Shown in pieces: positions 1-12,445 of a stretch of 64,000 nt of DNA. Origin of the DNA: Diogma glabrata (taxonomy: Eukaryota; Arthropoda; Insecta; Diptera; Cylindrotomidae). Made by a program: the position numbers and the translations under genes. Location of the stretch: the NCBI GenBank assembly GCA_963693315.1, contig OY856186.1, forward strand, positions 138,044,439 through 138,108,438, read 5' to 3'. Positions within the stretch are counted from its first letter, which is position 1, and each line of letters opens with the position of its first letter. The notes below the pieces were generated by a model, which was not told where the DNA came from, made no database searches, and saw only the letters and a list, made by a program, of their open reading frames with translations.

Positions 1-1199
1 GCAAGCTCCACATCCGTCCAAAATCTTTAGCTTTACGTCCTAGCATCATAATGTACTATTTCTGCCATAGTTAGGTACGTCCAAAAAGATAAAAAACATA
101 TACAAATTTAAATTCATATACAAATTTAAATTTTTATGTTAATTTTTTTTTTTTTAAACGCCGCAAAAGCAGAACGTCTGGTCACCTTATCAATTTTATC
201 TTATTTACATCTAAAATTATGCACAAAAGAAATTTTTTTGAAGGTAATGAAACAAACGGACACTTTGAATAATTAGTTTTAATGATTTAAAAAAATTATT
301 AAATATTTTTAATATTTTTTTATTGCCTGTTCCATGCCAGTTTACTTATATTTAGTTATAAATATTAAGAAAATTGTGGAAAATTAATTTTATTTTTATA
401 TGTACATAAATCAAATATTTTAATTTTTTTATATCTGATTTTTTTCATTTAAATTGTACAAATGGCGAAAAATGGACCCATCATTTACAAACGTGATTGT
501 GTTTGTAGTACACATACATTTTCTATCTACAACTTAAAAATACCAAAATTATCTTCATTTGTCGATATCTCGTTACCAAAAATATTCTAGGAAGGATTCA
601 TAACGTTTCAGCAGGTCTAGTCACAAAAGTCATACATCAAATTTTGTTGTATTTATGCACAAAAATCTATTTCCATTTTAAATACATGTTTGCAGGAGTT
701 AAAAATGTCAAAATAAAACAAATATATATGACATTAATACTCAAATACTTTTAAGCTTCAATTAAATTTAAAATATACAATAGAATATTTCAAAACCTTA
801 AAAACTAGTAAAAAGTGCATAAAATGTGAATACACTCGTGCTCGTGCACCTTCCATGAATTGTTCAATAAAGTAATGAAATCCATGAAATATTGTTCTAT
901 CCAGCTTCGTTTATTAATTCCAACTGATAGGAACAATTGGAAAATGTCATGTTGTGGCAAATTAAATTTTAACAAAAGTTGCACTTATCAAGAGACGTTG
1001 TTGAGAAATTTAGTGAGTGAATCCTTATTTCATTACTTCTAAATAATATTTGTTGAAAAAATCACGTTGTTGCAGATTAATTGTTGTTTTTTTATAAAAA
1101 TTCCAATTGTTGAAAAGAAGCACTTACGCTAGAAATATCTATTTAGTGAGAGATATCTATTTTGAGTGAATTCAGCTTCGGCAGTAAAACATAAAATAC
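1..1199. other. AT-rich non-coding stretch
   Basis: No gene is recognisable. The sequence is dominated by A/T runs with frequent stops in all frames. A 60-codon open frame at 860-1042 has no recognisable domain and is treated as chance. It could be intergenic or intronic. Confidence 0.6.
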
Positions 1200-1390
1200 T
1201 TTTATGTTAATTAGTTTTATGTTAGATATGCATCTCTGCCCAAAACTAAAAATAATGTTCCCATATAATCTTTCTGCCGCAACTTTATAAAACGCTTAAC
1301 ACAGTCGGTCAATTTTAAGGGTTTTATTCCAGAGCCTTAAGATTTCAGTCTCTTTATACTTTTGTATCGAATTTATTTTCAGTTAAAAGT
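1200..1390 (-). repeat. Diverged end piece of the Helitron-like repeat
   Basis: This piece resembles 55650-55800 read forward (shared phrases such as ctctgcccaaaactaaaaa and agatttcagtc). It also resembles the reverse complement of 1730-1860. It therefore lies head-to-head with the larger copy at 1727-2880, giving a degenerate inverted arrangement around the LINE scrap at 1563-1720. Confidence 0.5.
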
Positions 1391-1562
1391 ATTCGAAAAA
1401 TATTGTATGTATATTTTTGAGTATCGTTTGAGATATTCGTAATTCGATTTAAATATTGAATACTATCGAACATCCAATATTCAAGTATTCGCAAAAAACA
1501 TAGGGCTTAAATGAAAACTTCAAATATCAACTATGCAAGAATGAACACAAAAAATTACTTAC

Positions 1563-1720
1563 AGTTATTTTTAATAAAATGTGTTGTGTAGTAGAAATTA
1601 TAATTTGTGCCACAAAAACAAACTAAAACCTTTTAAGATCCCAGAAAACAAGGGTTCTGAGGTGTAGATGAGTGCAAATTTCTTATGTTTTGAATTTAAT
1701 GGATAACGTAACAGTAAAAT
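1563..1720 (-). mobile_element. LINE derivative fragment (3' tail joined to 5' UTR end)
   Basis: Read on the minus strand, the segment ends with the same 3' tail as the LINE at 56.7-60.3 kb: an acaacacattttatt-type end, preceded by a ctacacctcagaac segment and a tcttaaaagg segment. Upstream, at about 1666-1712, it continues directly into sequence matching the end of that LINE's 5' UTR (atggataac... block). No coding region lies between. The same junction occurs at 19034-19094, so it appears to be a second, older member of the internally deleted family. It is cut off at about 1720, where the Helitron-like repeat begins. Confidence 0.55.
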
Positions 1721-1726
1721 ATTAAG

Positions 1727-2880
1727 GGGCTGAAATCTCACAGCTCTGAGATATCAAGACTTCAGTTTTGGTTAAGGATTTTGATATAGTTTTCGGCATA
1801 AAACTTTTATGAGAACGTTGTGTTTAGTTATCGGCAGCGATGTGTATTAAACACAAAAGTCTTTGTAAAAGTACAAGTATTTATCTCTGTTTAGAAATTT
1901 ATTACAAAACTAACACGAAACATCATTTCGTTGACGGAAAATTATAACATGACATGTTATACATAACATGACCATATATTAACATAATGTAGTGAAAAGA
2001 TGATACACTCAGCAAACTACTCAAAATTCTCTTCATTTAGGGTTTCGAGAAATATTATAAAATCAAAAATTCAGATTTCTTTCAGAAATCCAAAAACATT
2101 CCAAAAATTATAATAAAATCAAATGTGTAAACTTTTTTTCAAAATTTTCAAAATATTTCAGAAATTATTACAAAATCAAAAATTTAAATTAATTCTAAAA
2201 AATTTAAATTATTGCAAAAATTATAAAAAAAATCAAAAATATGAACTTTTTTCAAAATTCTAAAAATTTTTTAAAAATTATAAAACAATCACAAATACAA
2301 ACTTTTTTCAAAATTTTAATAATATTACAAAAATTCAAACTTTTCCAAAATTCTCAAAATATTGCAAAAATTATAACAAAATCAAAAAACAAACTTTTTT
2401 AAATATTCTAAAATTTTCCAAAAATTATTACAAAATCCAAAATTGAAATTTTTTCCAAATCAAAAAACTTTTCCCAAAATTCTAAAAATATCGCAAAAAT
2501 ATTCCAAAAACTATAACAAAATCAAAAAAATGTCCACGTCCAATTTCATGTTTGATTAAATTTCATGTCATATAAATAATTATTTTCATTTTATGGCAAA
2601 AAATTGGTTAAAAAAAGAAAATCATTCTTTTGACACACTGTACAATGTTTTTTTGACAAACTTATAATGCAATAATCTAGTTTTTGGCCTCACATACCAA
2701 TCCCGATCATCAAGATTTCTCCAAATTTAATGTCCCTACTCGTAATCACTTAAAATGAACGTCGAAAAAAATTTTGAAATCATTCCAGCCGTTTTCTAGA
2801 TTTTTCGGTTGTGACGGCCGGTCGGCCGGATGGTCGGCAGACAGACATACATTTTTTTGCTTTTTTAGAATCACAAAAAT
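1727..2880 (+). repeat. Helitron-like repeat, copy 1 (truncated)
   Basis: This is the reverse complement of much of 53.68-55.83 kb. Shared landmarks in order are a ctcacagctctgagatatca block, a cggcagcgatgt block, an array of diverged ~57-bp A-rich tandem units (about 2057-2530), an aatcccgatcatcaagattt block, and a GGCCGG-rich segment followed by cagacagacatacat. The copy stops near 2880, before the ggtct...agacc hairpin present in copy 2. No open frame was found. Central minisatellites are known in DINE-1/Helentron-type elements. The class assignment is an inference from copy 2. Confidence 0.55.
2057..2530. repeat. Diverged ~57-bp A-rich tandem array inside copy 1
   Basis: Units begin with an aaaatcaaaaa-like phrase and contain a (c)aaaaattataa phrase, with starts near 2057, 2113, 2171, 2228, 2284, 2377, 2430 and 2518. 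The reverse-complement array recurs at about 55150-55560 in copy 2, so the array is part of the mobile unit rather than a local expansion. Confidence 0.6.
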
Positions 2881-3112
2881 TTTAAATTTGTTAAATTTTT
2901 TTAAATATTAGTATCCAAACGGCCGTTATAACAGTTTTAAAATATCAATTTTTTTTAGAAAAAAGGCTCTAGTTCCTTAACCATGTGTTGGATTTTGCTG
3001 ATTCACGAACTCGTCCGATATTAATAGAACACACATGTGCAGAAAATTTTTTTGATCTACATCAACAAATGCGACCGTGAGAGTGTCGGTTGTTTTCGTT
3101 ATATCTCATATC

Positions 3113-4023
<911 letters not shown>

Positions 4024-4375
4024 TCAACGAATAGGCATAGCAGGCCGCGTACCTAGCGAGCTTGTTTTAGTAGCCCCAAGCCAGCTTTTAGTCCGTGGGG
4101 ACGAAAGGAAAATCCTACTGCTCCAGCACAAATACGTAATGTACGCGATAAACACAATATAGACGGAAATGGAAAAAAGACAACTGGAAAAATGAGACTC
4201 TGGCGACCCCTTTGGCGAAAGAACCGCGATCAGCACATCCAACCCCACATTTAATCACAGACTCTCACACTCTCACGTCTCATACACTCACACATTCATA
4301 CGCTCTCGTACCTACATTCATCCCCACATTCATACGCACTTGACACCATCCAATATCACTCAATATTTCAGTCAA
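4024..4375 (+). repeat. Probable non-LTR element 3' region plus CA-rich tail
   Basis: Base composition is clearly less AT-rich than the flanks. A frame around 4160-4250 reads like a decayed tail, ending in a CA-rich run of cacactctcac / cattcatacgc words (about 4260-4350). A similar CA-rich run precedes the GC-richer block at 5560-5780, so both may come from one element. The clade is not recognised. It could instead be a diverged satellite. Confidence 0.3.
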
Positions 4376-5399
4376 CAATAAATTTATATCCTTAGCTTCG
4401 TTATCATTTAATTGGGTTAAAATTTCTTTTAATATATTTTTATCCTAGGTCTGTGCTTTAATTTTATGAGAGAGAGAGAGAAAAAAAAATTGCTCCACGT
4501 TATTTTTTTTTTTAATGATTCATCATAATTATTATTATTATACAAATATATAAATAAATGTATAATATTTCATTCCACTGATTCAGTTTCATGGACTATA
4601 AATTATAAGTTTTTAGTTAGTATAATTAACATGATGTGATTTGAATATCTTAGAATCGATCATCCCATAAACTTAGTAACCATGCAGCTGAATTGAAAAC
4701 TATTATAGAATTATCGGTAAAAGGCTAGAACGAATGCGTCATTACAAGAAAACAAATTTGAAATTGGCATGGCTGCTATAGGAGAATTTTCGTCGAATGA
4801 TTTTCAAAAATGATTCAAATCATTTGCATCATGGCAACCCCTACTACAGCTAACACCGATATGATCATTTGCTATAGCATTTAATAGTTGTTGTAAAAGA
4901 TGATGAAGCAATTAACGTTACTTTGCCCGTTTATCATCATAATTCGAACTTTCATCATCATCCCTCCAATAAAAGAATATGTTACAGATGTATCAGCATG
5001 TGGCGGTGCTATCAGTGGTGGTCCTGATATGATCCATGCATCACTCGTAACCATGCCCATAACCCCTGTTACGGTTGAAAACGACATACATCTTTCTTGT
5101 CTTGGTATTGCAATTTGATTCCTAGGACCATGTTGGTTTTGTATTATTTGCAGAAATCAAAAATTTACAAGGATTAACTGATGTTGAGTACACAGCGCAT
5201 TCCAATTTTACAAAAATTATTTGAATTCAGCTGAACCCGATCACAAATCATAAGGTTGGAAGTTTCACTAGTTGATCAACCAATCAAATCAAATTCTATA
5301 ATGAGACCGTTTACATTTCGCTAATACGGTTTAGATAAATTAATAATTTAATTAACCCATCTAACAGGTTTCGGTTTTCAATTGTATAAATGAAATTAA
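4376..5399. other. AT-rich stretch with one unexplained higher-complexity block
   Basis: Most of it is AT-rich filler. Positions 4881-5118 have a more balanced composition and are open on both strands (68 codons minus, 72 codons plus). Neither translation resembles a family I recognise, so no gene is called. Confidence 0.4.
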
Positions 5400-5800
5400 A
5401 TAGCATGCTATCCATACTTCCCTACATTCACACTTCATCAGCCACACCCATACGTACATGCAATCACTCCTAAATATACACCCATGCACTCACACATAAA
5501 GACGTACACATCCATACTCGTTCATATCTAAAAATAAAAGCAAGATAAAAGTAAGAGTTCACTCACCCCCATGATCCTCGGATATCCCACCTCCTGGTTA
5601 CCTCACAGCCTAGCCCCTTCCCATATTTTGGCTGGATAGGTTGAGCACCTCGGTGATATTCATAAGTGACCTCTTTCGGGTTCTGAATCCTTCATCCAGT
5701 CACTCCAGCAAATAGGACACAATAATCTCCAAATAACTACGCCTATGGTTGAAGTCGAGGCTTGACTCATCCAACCCCCTTTTCGTTGATTTATATTATC
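5400..5800. repeat. CA-rich run and GC-richer block, probable retroelement remnant
   Basis: Positions 5415-5520 hold cattcacac / catacgtacatg words like those at 4260-4350. Positions 5560-5780 are GC-richer, with frequent CC/GG words, and have no long frame. A 3' UTR of a non-LTR element is the likeliest origin, but orientation and clade cannot be shown here. Confidence 0.3.
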
Positions 5801-5889
5801 TTTTGGGTATTATACCATTATAAAATACAACACAGTTTGAGTTCCGTTTTTTTTTCCTTTTTGTATTTACCAAAAGGAATAGTAAATTA

Positions 5890-6247
5890 AATTAATTACA
5901 TTACGTGGATTTATTAAATAAGTTCATTCATTGTTACTAAATATACGAGGATTAATCACTAATTATTTTAAATATTCCTTATTTGATTTACTAATTAAGT
6001 TCTTTAATTGCTATTAAATATACGAGCAACAAGCACTAATTATTTTGATTAAACTAATTTGATTTACTAATTAAGTTCTTTAATTGATATTAAATATACG
6101 AGCAACAAGCACTAATTATCTTGATAAAACTAATTTGATTTACTAAGTACATGCATTACTTGTTATTAAATATACGAGAAATATTCACTAAGTATTTTGA
6201 ATATATTAATTTGATTTACTAACTTAAGTTCTTTAATTGTTATTTGA
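5890..6247. repeat. 76-bp tandem array, about 4.7 copies
   Basis: The landmark gattta..taa..aagttc recurs at 5908, 5985, 6061, 6137 and 6213, giving steps of 77, 76, 76 and 76. Units share attaaatatacgag and cactaattat words. Units 2 and 3 are nearly identical, while the outer units have diverged. No coding potential was seen. Confidence 0.85.
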
Positions 6248-6547
6248 TAGGATTTTCCCAGTAGGTCTAATCGGAATCGTGTTCGTAGATGATGAATCCA
6301 GGTTAAATATCACAGATCATATATATCAATAATTCATGCCTTGGCATGCGAGGACGTAACAACAGAAAGTTAATAATTTATTTAGCACTACAATCACGGG
6401 TCACACAATACAATTTAAAAGTTTATCTGACGCTTTATAACAATTTATCACAGGTTGGACAAGCTTTATCCAAAATTAATAGTAAATCTATAGTTTTCCA
6501 CCGTTTACCAAAATAATTTACTAGGTAACGCGTTTATGTGGTACATG

Positions 6548-7826
6548 TAGAGGTGTTAAAATACCGTATTTTATTTTTTTTGTATAATACAGCGTATTAT
6601 ACATTGTATTATACAAAATAAAATACCGTATATTTTGTACAAAAGTGTATTAGGCGAGATAACATGTGAATGATATAATAACAAAAAATGACTTTCATCA
6701 TCATTTTGAATTACATCTATTTCATTTTTTTCTAAATATCTGAATTTGGATATTTTATCGTTATTTTTATCGATATATATTCCTTAAACGAATGCTAATA
6801 AGACCTATATAATCATCTGACTCTAATTCATGTGGATGGTCTGAGCAGTAAAACTATCCTGATGCTTAGTTTCAATTTATTTCACCTTCAGTCGCTGCCT
6901 GCTACTGTATTTGTTTTTTTATTCAGATTGGATCCTTCCAGTTCCCATGAATAAACTGTTAGAGGTCTTAATCAAGTTTGACATAAACGAGATAATTGCT
7001 TTTGGTATGATTTAGGCTACATATCGAAAATGATGTTTCTGTTACAGTGAAAGATGCAGAACAATGCAAATTAAAAGATGCTACATTCTGAAGAGCCACA
7101 AACTCTATTCCATCCAGTTATACAATAAATACAACTGCTATCGGTTTCACAATGGGTATTTTGAGATTTTTGTGCGTGGTTGATAAATTTGGACGTACAT
7201 AAAAGAAACGTTCTACATGTTATCTGGTGCTACTAAAGATATTAAATTGAGTGACAAATCCATGTTTCAAAATTTTGATTTGCTCTATTACAAAATTCAC
7301 TGTAACGGTTGCTTTTCAGCAACTATATAATCGATTGTTGATATTTGTGGAGTGTTGATATTAGAACAATTTTGGTGCAACAGCAATTTAAAAATTGGGT
7401 TCTATTCAGTAAAATCTTCTACCGAAAGTTTCTGCTATTCTTCTATTTTTTGTATGAAATTTTATAATGGGAAAATAAAATTTCATAAAAAATAGAAGAA
7501 TAGCAGAAACTTTCGATAGAATATTTTACTGAATAGGTCCCATTATTTAGAAACGCACACTAGCGAGGCGTACAAATAATGCATTTGCTCGACGTGGTTT
7601 ATATCTTATAGTGATGTAGTAGTAGACGTATTTTCACAGCTATAAATTCTTCTAATAATCCACGCGCAATTTTAGTAAAAGGGCTATTTACTATTTCGCA
7701 CGCCATCAGAATAAAAAATATTTTTTGTAGTAAAATACCTTGTATTTTACAACGTTTTGGACAATACGGTATTTTACGTATAATACCGGGTATTATACAA
7801 TTGTATTAAACACTTTTACATCACTA
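6548..7826. mobile_element. hAT-like element, non-autonomous, exact 8-bp TSD
   Basis: The element is 1279 bp and is bounded on both sides by the direct repeat ggtacatg (6540-6547 and 7827-7834). The ends are inverted-related: tagaggtgttaaaa at the left, and tagtgatgtaaaag when the right end is read inward. An 8-bp TSD with a TAGxGxTGTxAAA-type end is the hAT signature. Subterminal zones are rich in repeated gtattata / accgtatt words on both sides. No transposase motif could be read inside, so it is taken as non-autonomous or fully decayed. A hairpin element sits inside it at 7396-7542. Confidence 0.8.
7396..7542. repeat. Long hairpin (foldback MITE) nested in the hAT-like element
   Basis: Arms of about 68 bp face each other: a gggttctattcagtaaaat start at 7397 against attttactgaataggtccc ending at 7541, with a loop of roughly 10 bp around 7464-7474. 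Arms differ at only a few positions. No target-site duplication is evident. A transcript across it would fold into one long duplex. Confidence 0.8.
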
Positions 7827-7834
7827 GGTACATG

Positions 7835-8649
7835 CCAACTCATCACACGTCGACTAGAACAAAACAGCCATATTTTTGTTTGGAACGTAGAATACGACTT
7901 TTGACATTCATGGTTTGTATTGTATTGATTTGTATACGAACCAGATTACTATATCCCAATAATATTCCTTTTCGCTATCTCATCAAAATGGTTTATTCCG
8001 TTTTCTGTCGTATTTGATTTGTTTCCTTGAATTTTGTTTAACACCATGAAATATTCCTAATGGACGGCACGATCAGCGGAAGAAACGTCAAACTTATTTT
8101 CATTGAACTACTAAAATGAAAATAAGAGAATAAGAGCGAGACTAGACGTTTTCAGCTGCTATATATAGGTGAATAGTAGAATCGAAAACGCAGTTTCTTT
8201 GAGAATTTGAAAATTATCGTTATTTTATGTCTCCCATCAAGAAATATTGGTTATTAGGTTGTAATAGAAATTGAAAAGTATTTCAAAGTTAGAAATACCA
8301 TTTACAAAACATTTGAACGAAATACACATGCACTTAACATGAGTATGGTTTAAAGCGAATAAACAACCGATTTTATAATAGTTTTACAGTGATTCATTAA
8401 TTAATTGAAAGCTACAGGGAGTAAATCAAGTCGGACAACTAATTTAACTGACCAAATCAATAGGTTGTTTCCAATCAATCTGTAAGAAATTCTTACGTTA
8501 AACAATATCTGACAACTCGATCATAACATTCGGAATTAAAATTCGGTAATTTTACGAAACCAAATCCAGACTCAGCAGTCAATTGGAACCCAGCATTATT
8601 AGAGAATCTGATAATTACGTTTTACAAAATAGCAAACTACAATTGATTT
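7835..8649. other. AT-rich stretch, no gene seen
   Basis: Only short frames without recognisable domains are present (the longest is 61 codons at 7832-8017). Nothing repeat-like stands out. Confidence 0.5.
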
Positions 8650-8677
8650 ACAGTAGAATCTCGCGGATAAGAACCAT

Positions 8678-8684
<7 letters not shown>
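8650..8684 (+). mobile_element. Possible pogo/Tigger-like terminal sequence
   Basis: After TTTA the text begins cagtagaatctcgcggataa, which resembles the CAGTxGAACCTCG...-type ends of pogo/Tigger elements that insert at TA. No matching inverted end was found downstream, and the (TA)n run begins directly after. It may be a solo relic or chance. Confidence 0.3.

Positions 8685-8772
<88 letters not shown>
8685..8772. repeat. (TA)44 dinucleotide microsatellite
   Basis: The run is 88 bp of uninterrupted TA. The YIYI frames crossing it on both strands are artefacts. Confidence 0.95.
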
Positions 8773-8773
<1 letters not shown>

Positions 8774-9613
8774 CGGAAAGAAGAATCGATAATAATAAAT
8801 ATAAAGTTTCGAAGACAAACTCTATGCTGATTGCTGGATACAATTTCAAGGTAGGAAAACGAATTGATAAATATGCACAGCTATTTGAGGTTTGACCACA
8901 ACTATAGCAGATGGCAGTTAGGGTTTGAGTCCACGGAGAATTTAAATTAATTTAGTATGGTGAAATCATGGTGGTGAGAACGCAGTGCGAATCACAATCA
9001 GTGTATTATACATGAAGAAATTATTTTTATTGGAATACCAAATTTGTGTAGCGGAAAATATATTAACTGATGACTATGAATTAAGTATAAAAAAAATTAA
9101 TTACGAAAGTCGCAACCAATGACAACTTGAGATATATGATAAAGTAGTAAATCTATGAATCAAAGAATCATCCAACCGCGTCGTTATTACTTCGTTACTC
9201 GTACAACCTGTGCCTGACCTCATATTTAAATAAGAATTTAAAAAGAATGTCAAAATTTGTAAACATTGTCATAATGGGGGATGGTAATGAAATGGTATTT
9301 GGGAGCTTGTTTTCTGAAAATACTTACATCATACCGGATATTTTATTTTGTATAAATTTGAATTATTTTCCAGTTTTTTAAAATAATTGTTTTTAAATAT
9401 ATTGAGGTTTCAATGAATTGACAACTAAATTGAAAAGCATGCTGACGAGGAGACTTTTTGTCCGCCGCCTGGTGGTCAATAGCGCAACTTGGGTATTAAA
9501 TGAAAAGTCACTGATTTAGCTCAAAAAGTTGGTGTGAGGCACACAGCATAAAAAGCGAAAAAAGTAGCAAAAACGCTAGAATTGAGGTGTCTTTTTCGAA
9601 ATTTCGTTTCTGC
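8773..9613. other. AT-rich stretch, no gene seen
   Basis: No recognisable coding sequence, RNA gene or repeat. A slightly GC-richer patch near 9440-9500 has no long frame. Confidence 0.5.
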
Positions 9614-11885
9614 ATCAGGCTATAACTTTTGTAACATCACTCTAAATGACTTGAAAATTTACAGAGATCTTGAATTTGCCATGTTCTTTCAACATATATG
9701 TTTTTTCATGTGCTCGTTAAGAGAAAATAACGGTGGCGACTTGAGTCGTAGTCTTCCACTTTTTATCGATTTCAAATTTTTTTATATTTTGTTTTTTTTG
9801 CGCTTGGAACATTCCTCAAATCGTAAAAACAATATTTTTTCGTTAAGGTACGCACAAAAATGAAAAAATCTATGTCCTGCAATTTTATGTGCTCCTTTTA
9901 TTGAGCTCGCAATAGAAGCACAAAAAGCACATCTTCAATTTTAGCTGTCTAAAAGATAATGACACCTCGTTAACTGGATTCGACACTTCTAGACATTAAA
10001 AAAATGCCCAAAATTTTTAAATTTTATGTCTTATTAACAGTTCTTTTATTTTTCAGCTATGACTTTTGGAACATAACTTTAAATGACTTGAAATCTGACC
10101 GATATTTGTGTTTTGACATGTTCTTTCAAACACATATATGTTTTTTCATATGCTTCTAATAGTGGTGGAAAATAGCGGTGGCGCGTCAAATCGGGGTCTC
10201 TACATTTTTGTTGATGAACATTTTTTATTTTTGGTTTGTTGAGCATGGAACCCTCCTCAAATCGTAAAAACAATATTTTTTCGTTAAAGTACGCAAAAAA
10301 CCAAAAAAATCTATGTACTGCAATCTTATGTGCGCCTCTTATTGTGGGCTCGCAATAGAAGCACCAAAAGTAAGAGACGCTGCGAAAACTTTTTTAAAAT
10401 CTAGGTTCGGCTATAACTTTTGGAACATAACTCCAAATGACTTGAAATTTTACCGATATTCATTTTTTGACATGTTCTTTCAAAAACAAATATGTTGTTT
10501 CATGTGCTCTTTAAGGAAAAATAAATAACGGTGGCGCGTCCAATCGCTGTCTCTACATTTTTGTTGATGAACATTTTTTATTTTTCGTTTTTTGAGCATT
10601 GAACATTCCTCAATTCGTAAAAACAAATTTTACGATAAAATACGCACAAAAAAAAAATCTATGTACTGCAATTTTATGTGCCCATCTTATTGGGCTCGCA
10701 ATAGAAGCACAAAAAGCAAGAGATGCTGCGCAAACTTTTTTAAAAATCTAGGTACGGCTATAACTTTTGGAACATAACTGCAAATGACTTGAAATTTTAC
10801 GGATATTCATTTTTTGACATGTTCTTTCAAAACCATATATGCTTTTTTTATGTGCTCCTTAAGGGAAAAAAACGGTGGCGACTTGAGTCGGTGTCTCCAC
10901 TTTTTATCAATTTCAAATTTTTATATTTTTTTTTTGCGCTTGGAACATGCCTCAAATCCTAAAAACAATAGTTTTCCATTAAAGTACGCACAAAAACGGA
11001 AAAATCTATGTACTGCAGTTTTATGTGCTCCTCTTATTGTGGGCTCGCAATAGAAGCACCAAAAGTAAGAGATGCTGCGAAAACTTTTTTAAAAATCTAG
11101 GTTCGGCTATAACTTTTGGAACATAAATCAAAATGACTTGAAATTTTACTGATATTTAGTTTTTGATATGTTCTTTCATAAACATATATGTTTTTTCATG
11201 TGCTCCTTAGGGAAAAATAACGGTGGCGCGTCAAATCGCTGTCTCTACATTTTTGTTGATGGACATTTTTTATTTTTCGTTTTTCCTCAAATCGTAAAAC
11301 CAATACTTTTACGTTAAAGTACGCACAAAAACAAAAAAATCTATGTGCTGCAATTTTCTGTGCCCCTCTTATTGGGCTCGCAATAGAAGCACAAAAAGTA
11401 AGGGATGCTGTGAAAACTTTTTTAATATCTAAGTTCGGCTATATCTTTTGGAACAAAACTCCAAATGACATTTTTTGACATGTTCTTTCAAAAACATATA
11501 TATTTTTTCATGTGGTCTTTAAGGAAAAATAACGGTGGCGCGTCAAATCGGGGTCCCCACATTTTTGTTGATGAACATTTTTTATTTTTCATTTTTTGAG
11601 CATGGAAGCATTCCTCAAATTGTAAAAACAATATTTTTACGTTAAAGTGCGCACAAAAACAAAAAAATCTATGTACTGCAATTTTATGTGCCCCTCTTAT
11701 TGGGCTCGCAATAGTAGCACAAAATGTAAGAAATGCTGTGAAAACTTTTTTAAAAATCTAGGTTCGGCTATAACTTTTGGAATATAACTCCAAATGACTT
11801 GAAATTTTACGGATATTCATATTTTGACATGTTCTTTCAAAAAAATATATGCTTTTTCATGTTCTTCTTAAGGGAAAATAACGGT
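9614..11885. repeat. Satellite-like tandem array, ~330-354-bp unit, 6-7 copies
   Basis: The landmark ggctataacttttggaac (with variants) occurs at 9618, 10055, 10409, 10756, 11105, 11437 and 11766. Spacings are 437, 354, 347, 349, 332 and 329. Each unit contains in order a gacatgttctttca word, a taacggtggcg word, a tttttgttgatgaacatttt word, an aagtacgcacaaaaa word, and a gggctcgcaatagaagcac word. The first unit carries extra unrelated sequence around 9930-10020, and the last is cut after taacggt. Units drift by point changes and small indels. Open frames in the array are short, differ between units, and look incidental. Confidence 0.9.
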
Positions 11886-12443
11886 AATATTTGGATCTCG
11901 ATTTTTGCCGCGTACGTCTTTAAGAGTTCGTTTCTCCTCACAGAAGTGGTATGAAGGTCTTAAATTTTATTTGTATTTAGATGAAAGTATTGCAGAATAC
12001 ATACTTAAATTTCAAGCGTTAACTAGAACTGCAAGACTGTCAACGGGGCGATTTTCACCACAAAATGAAATTTAATACGTATTTAATATGAATTTGCCAG
12101 TAAATCCCCAAAATTTTTGGAACATACAATAAAAAATGAGGAACAAAGTTTTATTTATTTTTAGAGTTGATGAGGAGACTTTACCTAAAATTTCATGGGT
12201 GTGCCCCACAATTGAGAGATTTTCATTTTTATCATCAAAATTTAAAAGTTCCAGAGATTTGCTCATATCCTAATATCTCTATATATTCCAGTTCACACAG
12301 ATTCAATTGTTGCTTCCTCCTTGTCTTGACATTGATCAAAAACTATGATACTTTAAATTCTAATTTACGTATTTTCTCTGCCGATAATTATGAATCAAAA
12401 ACAACATAGTAAGTAAACTAACTTTTAATATTTTGTGCCATTG
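11886..12443. other. AT-rich stretch, no gene seen
   Basis: Open frames on both strands (64 and 80 codons around 12072-12409) overlap each other and show no domain. Nothing else was recognised. Confidence 0.5.
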
Positions 12444-12445
12444 TA

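Noticed and set aside
8583..8849. YIYI open frames
   Set aside because: They cross the TA microsatellite and are artefacts.
9582..11053. Open frames of 60-93 codons within the satellite array
   Set aside because: They differ between units and are broken by unit indels, so are chance frames.
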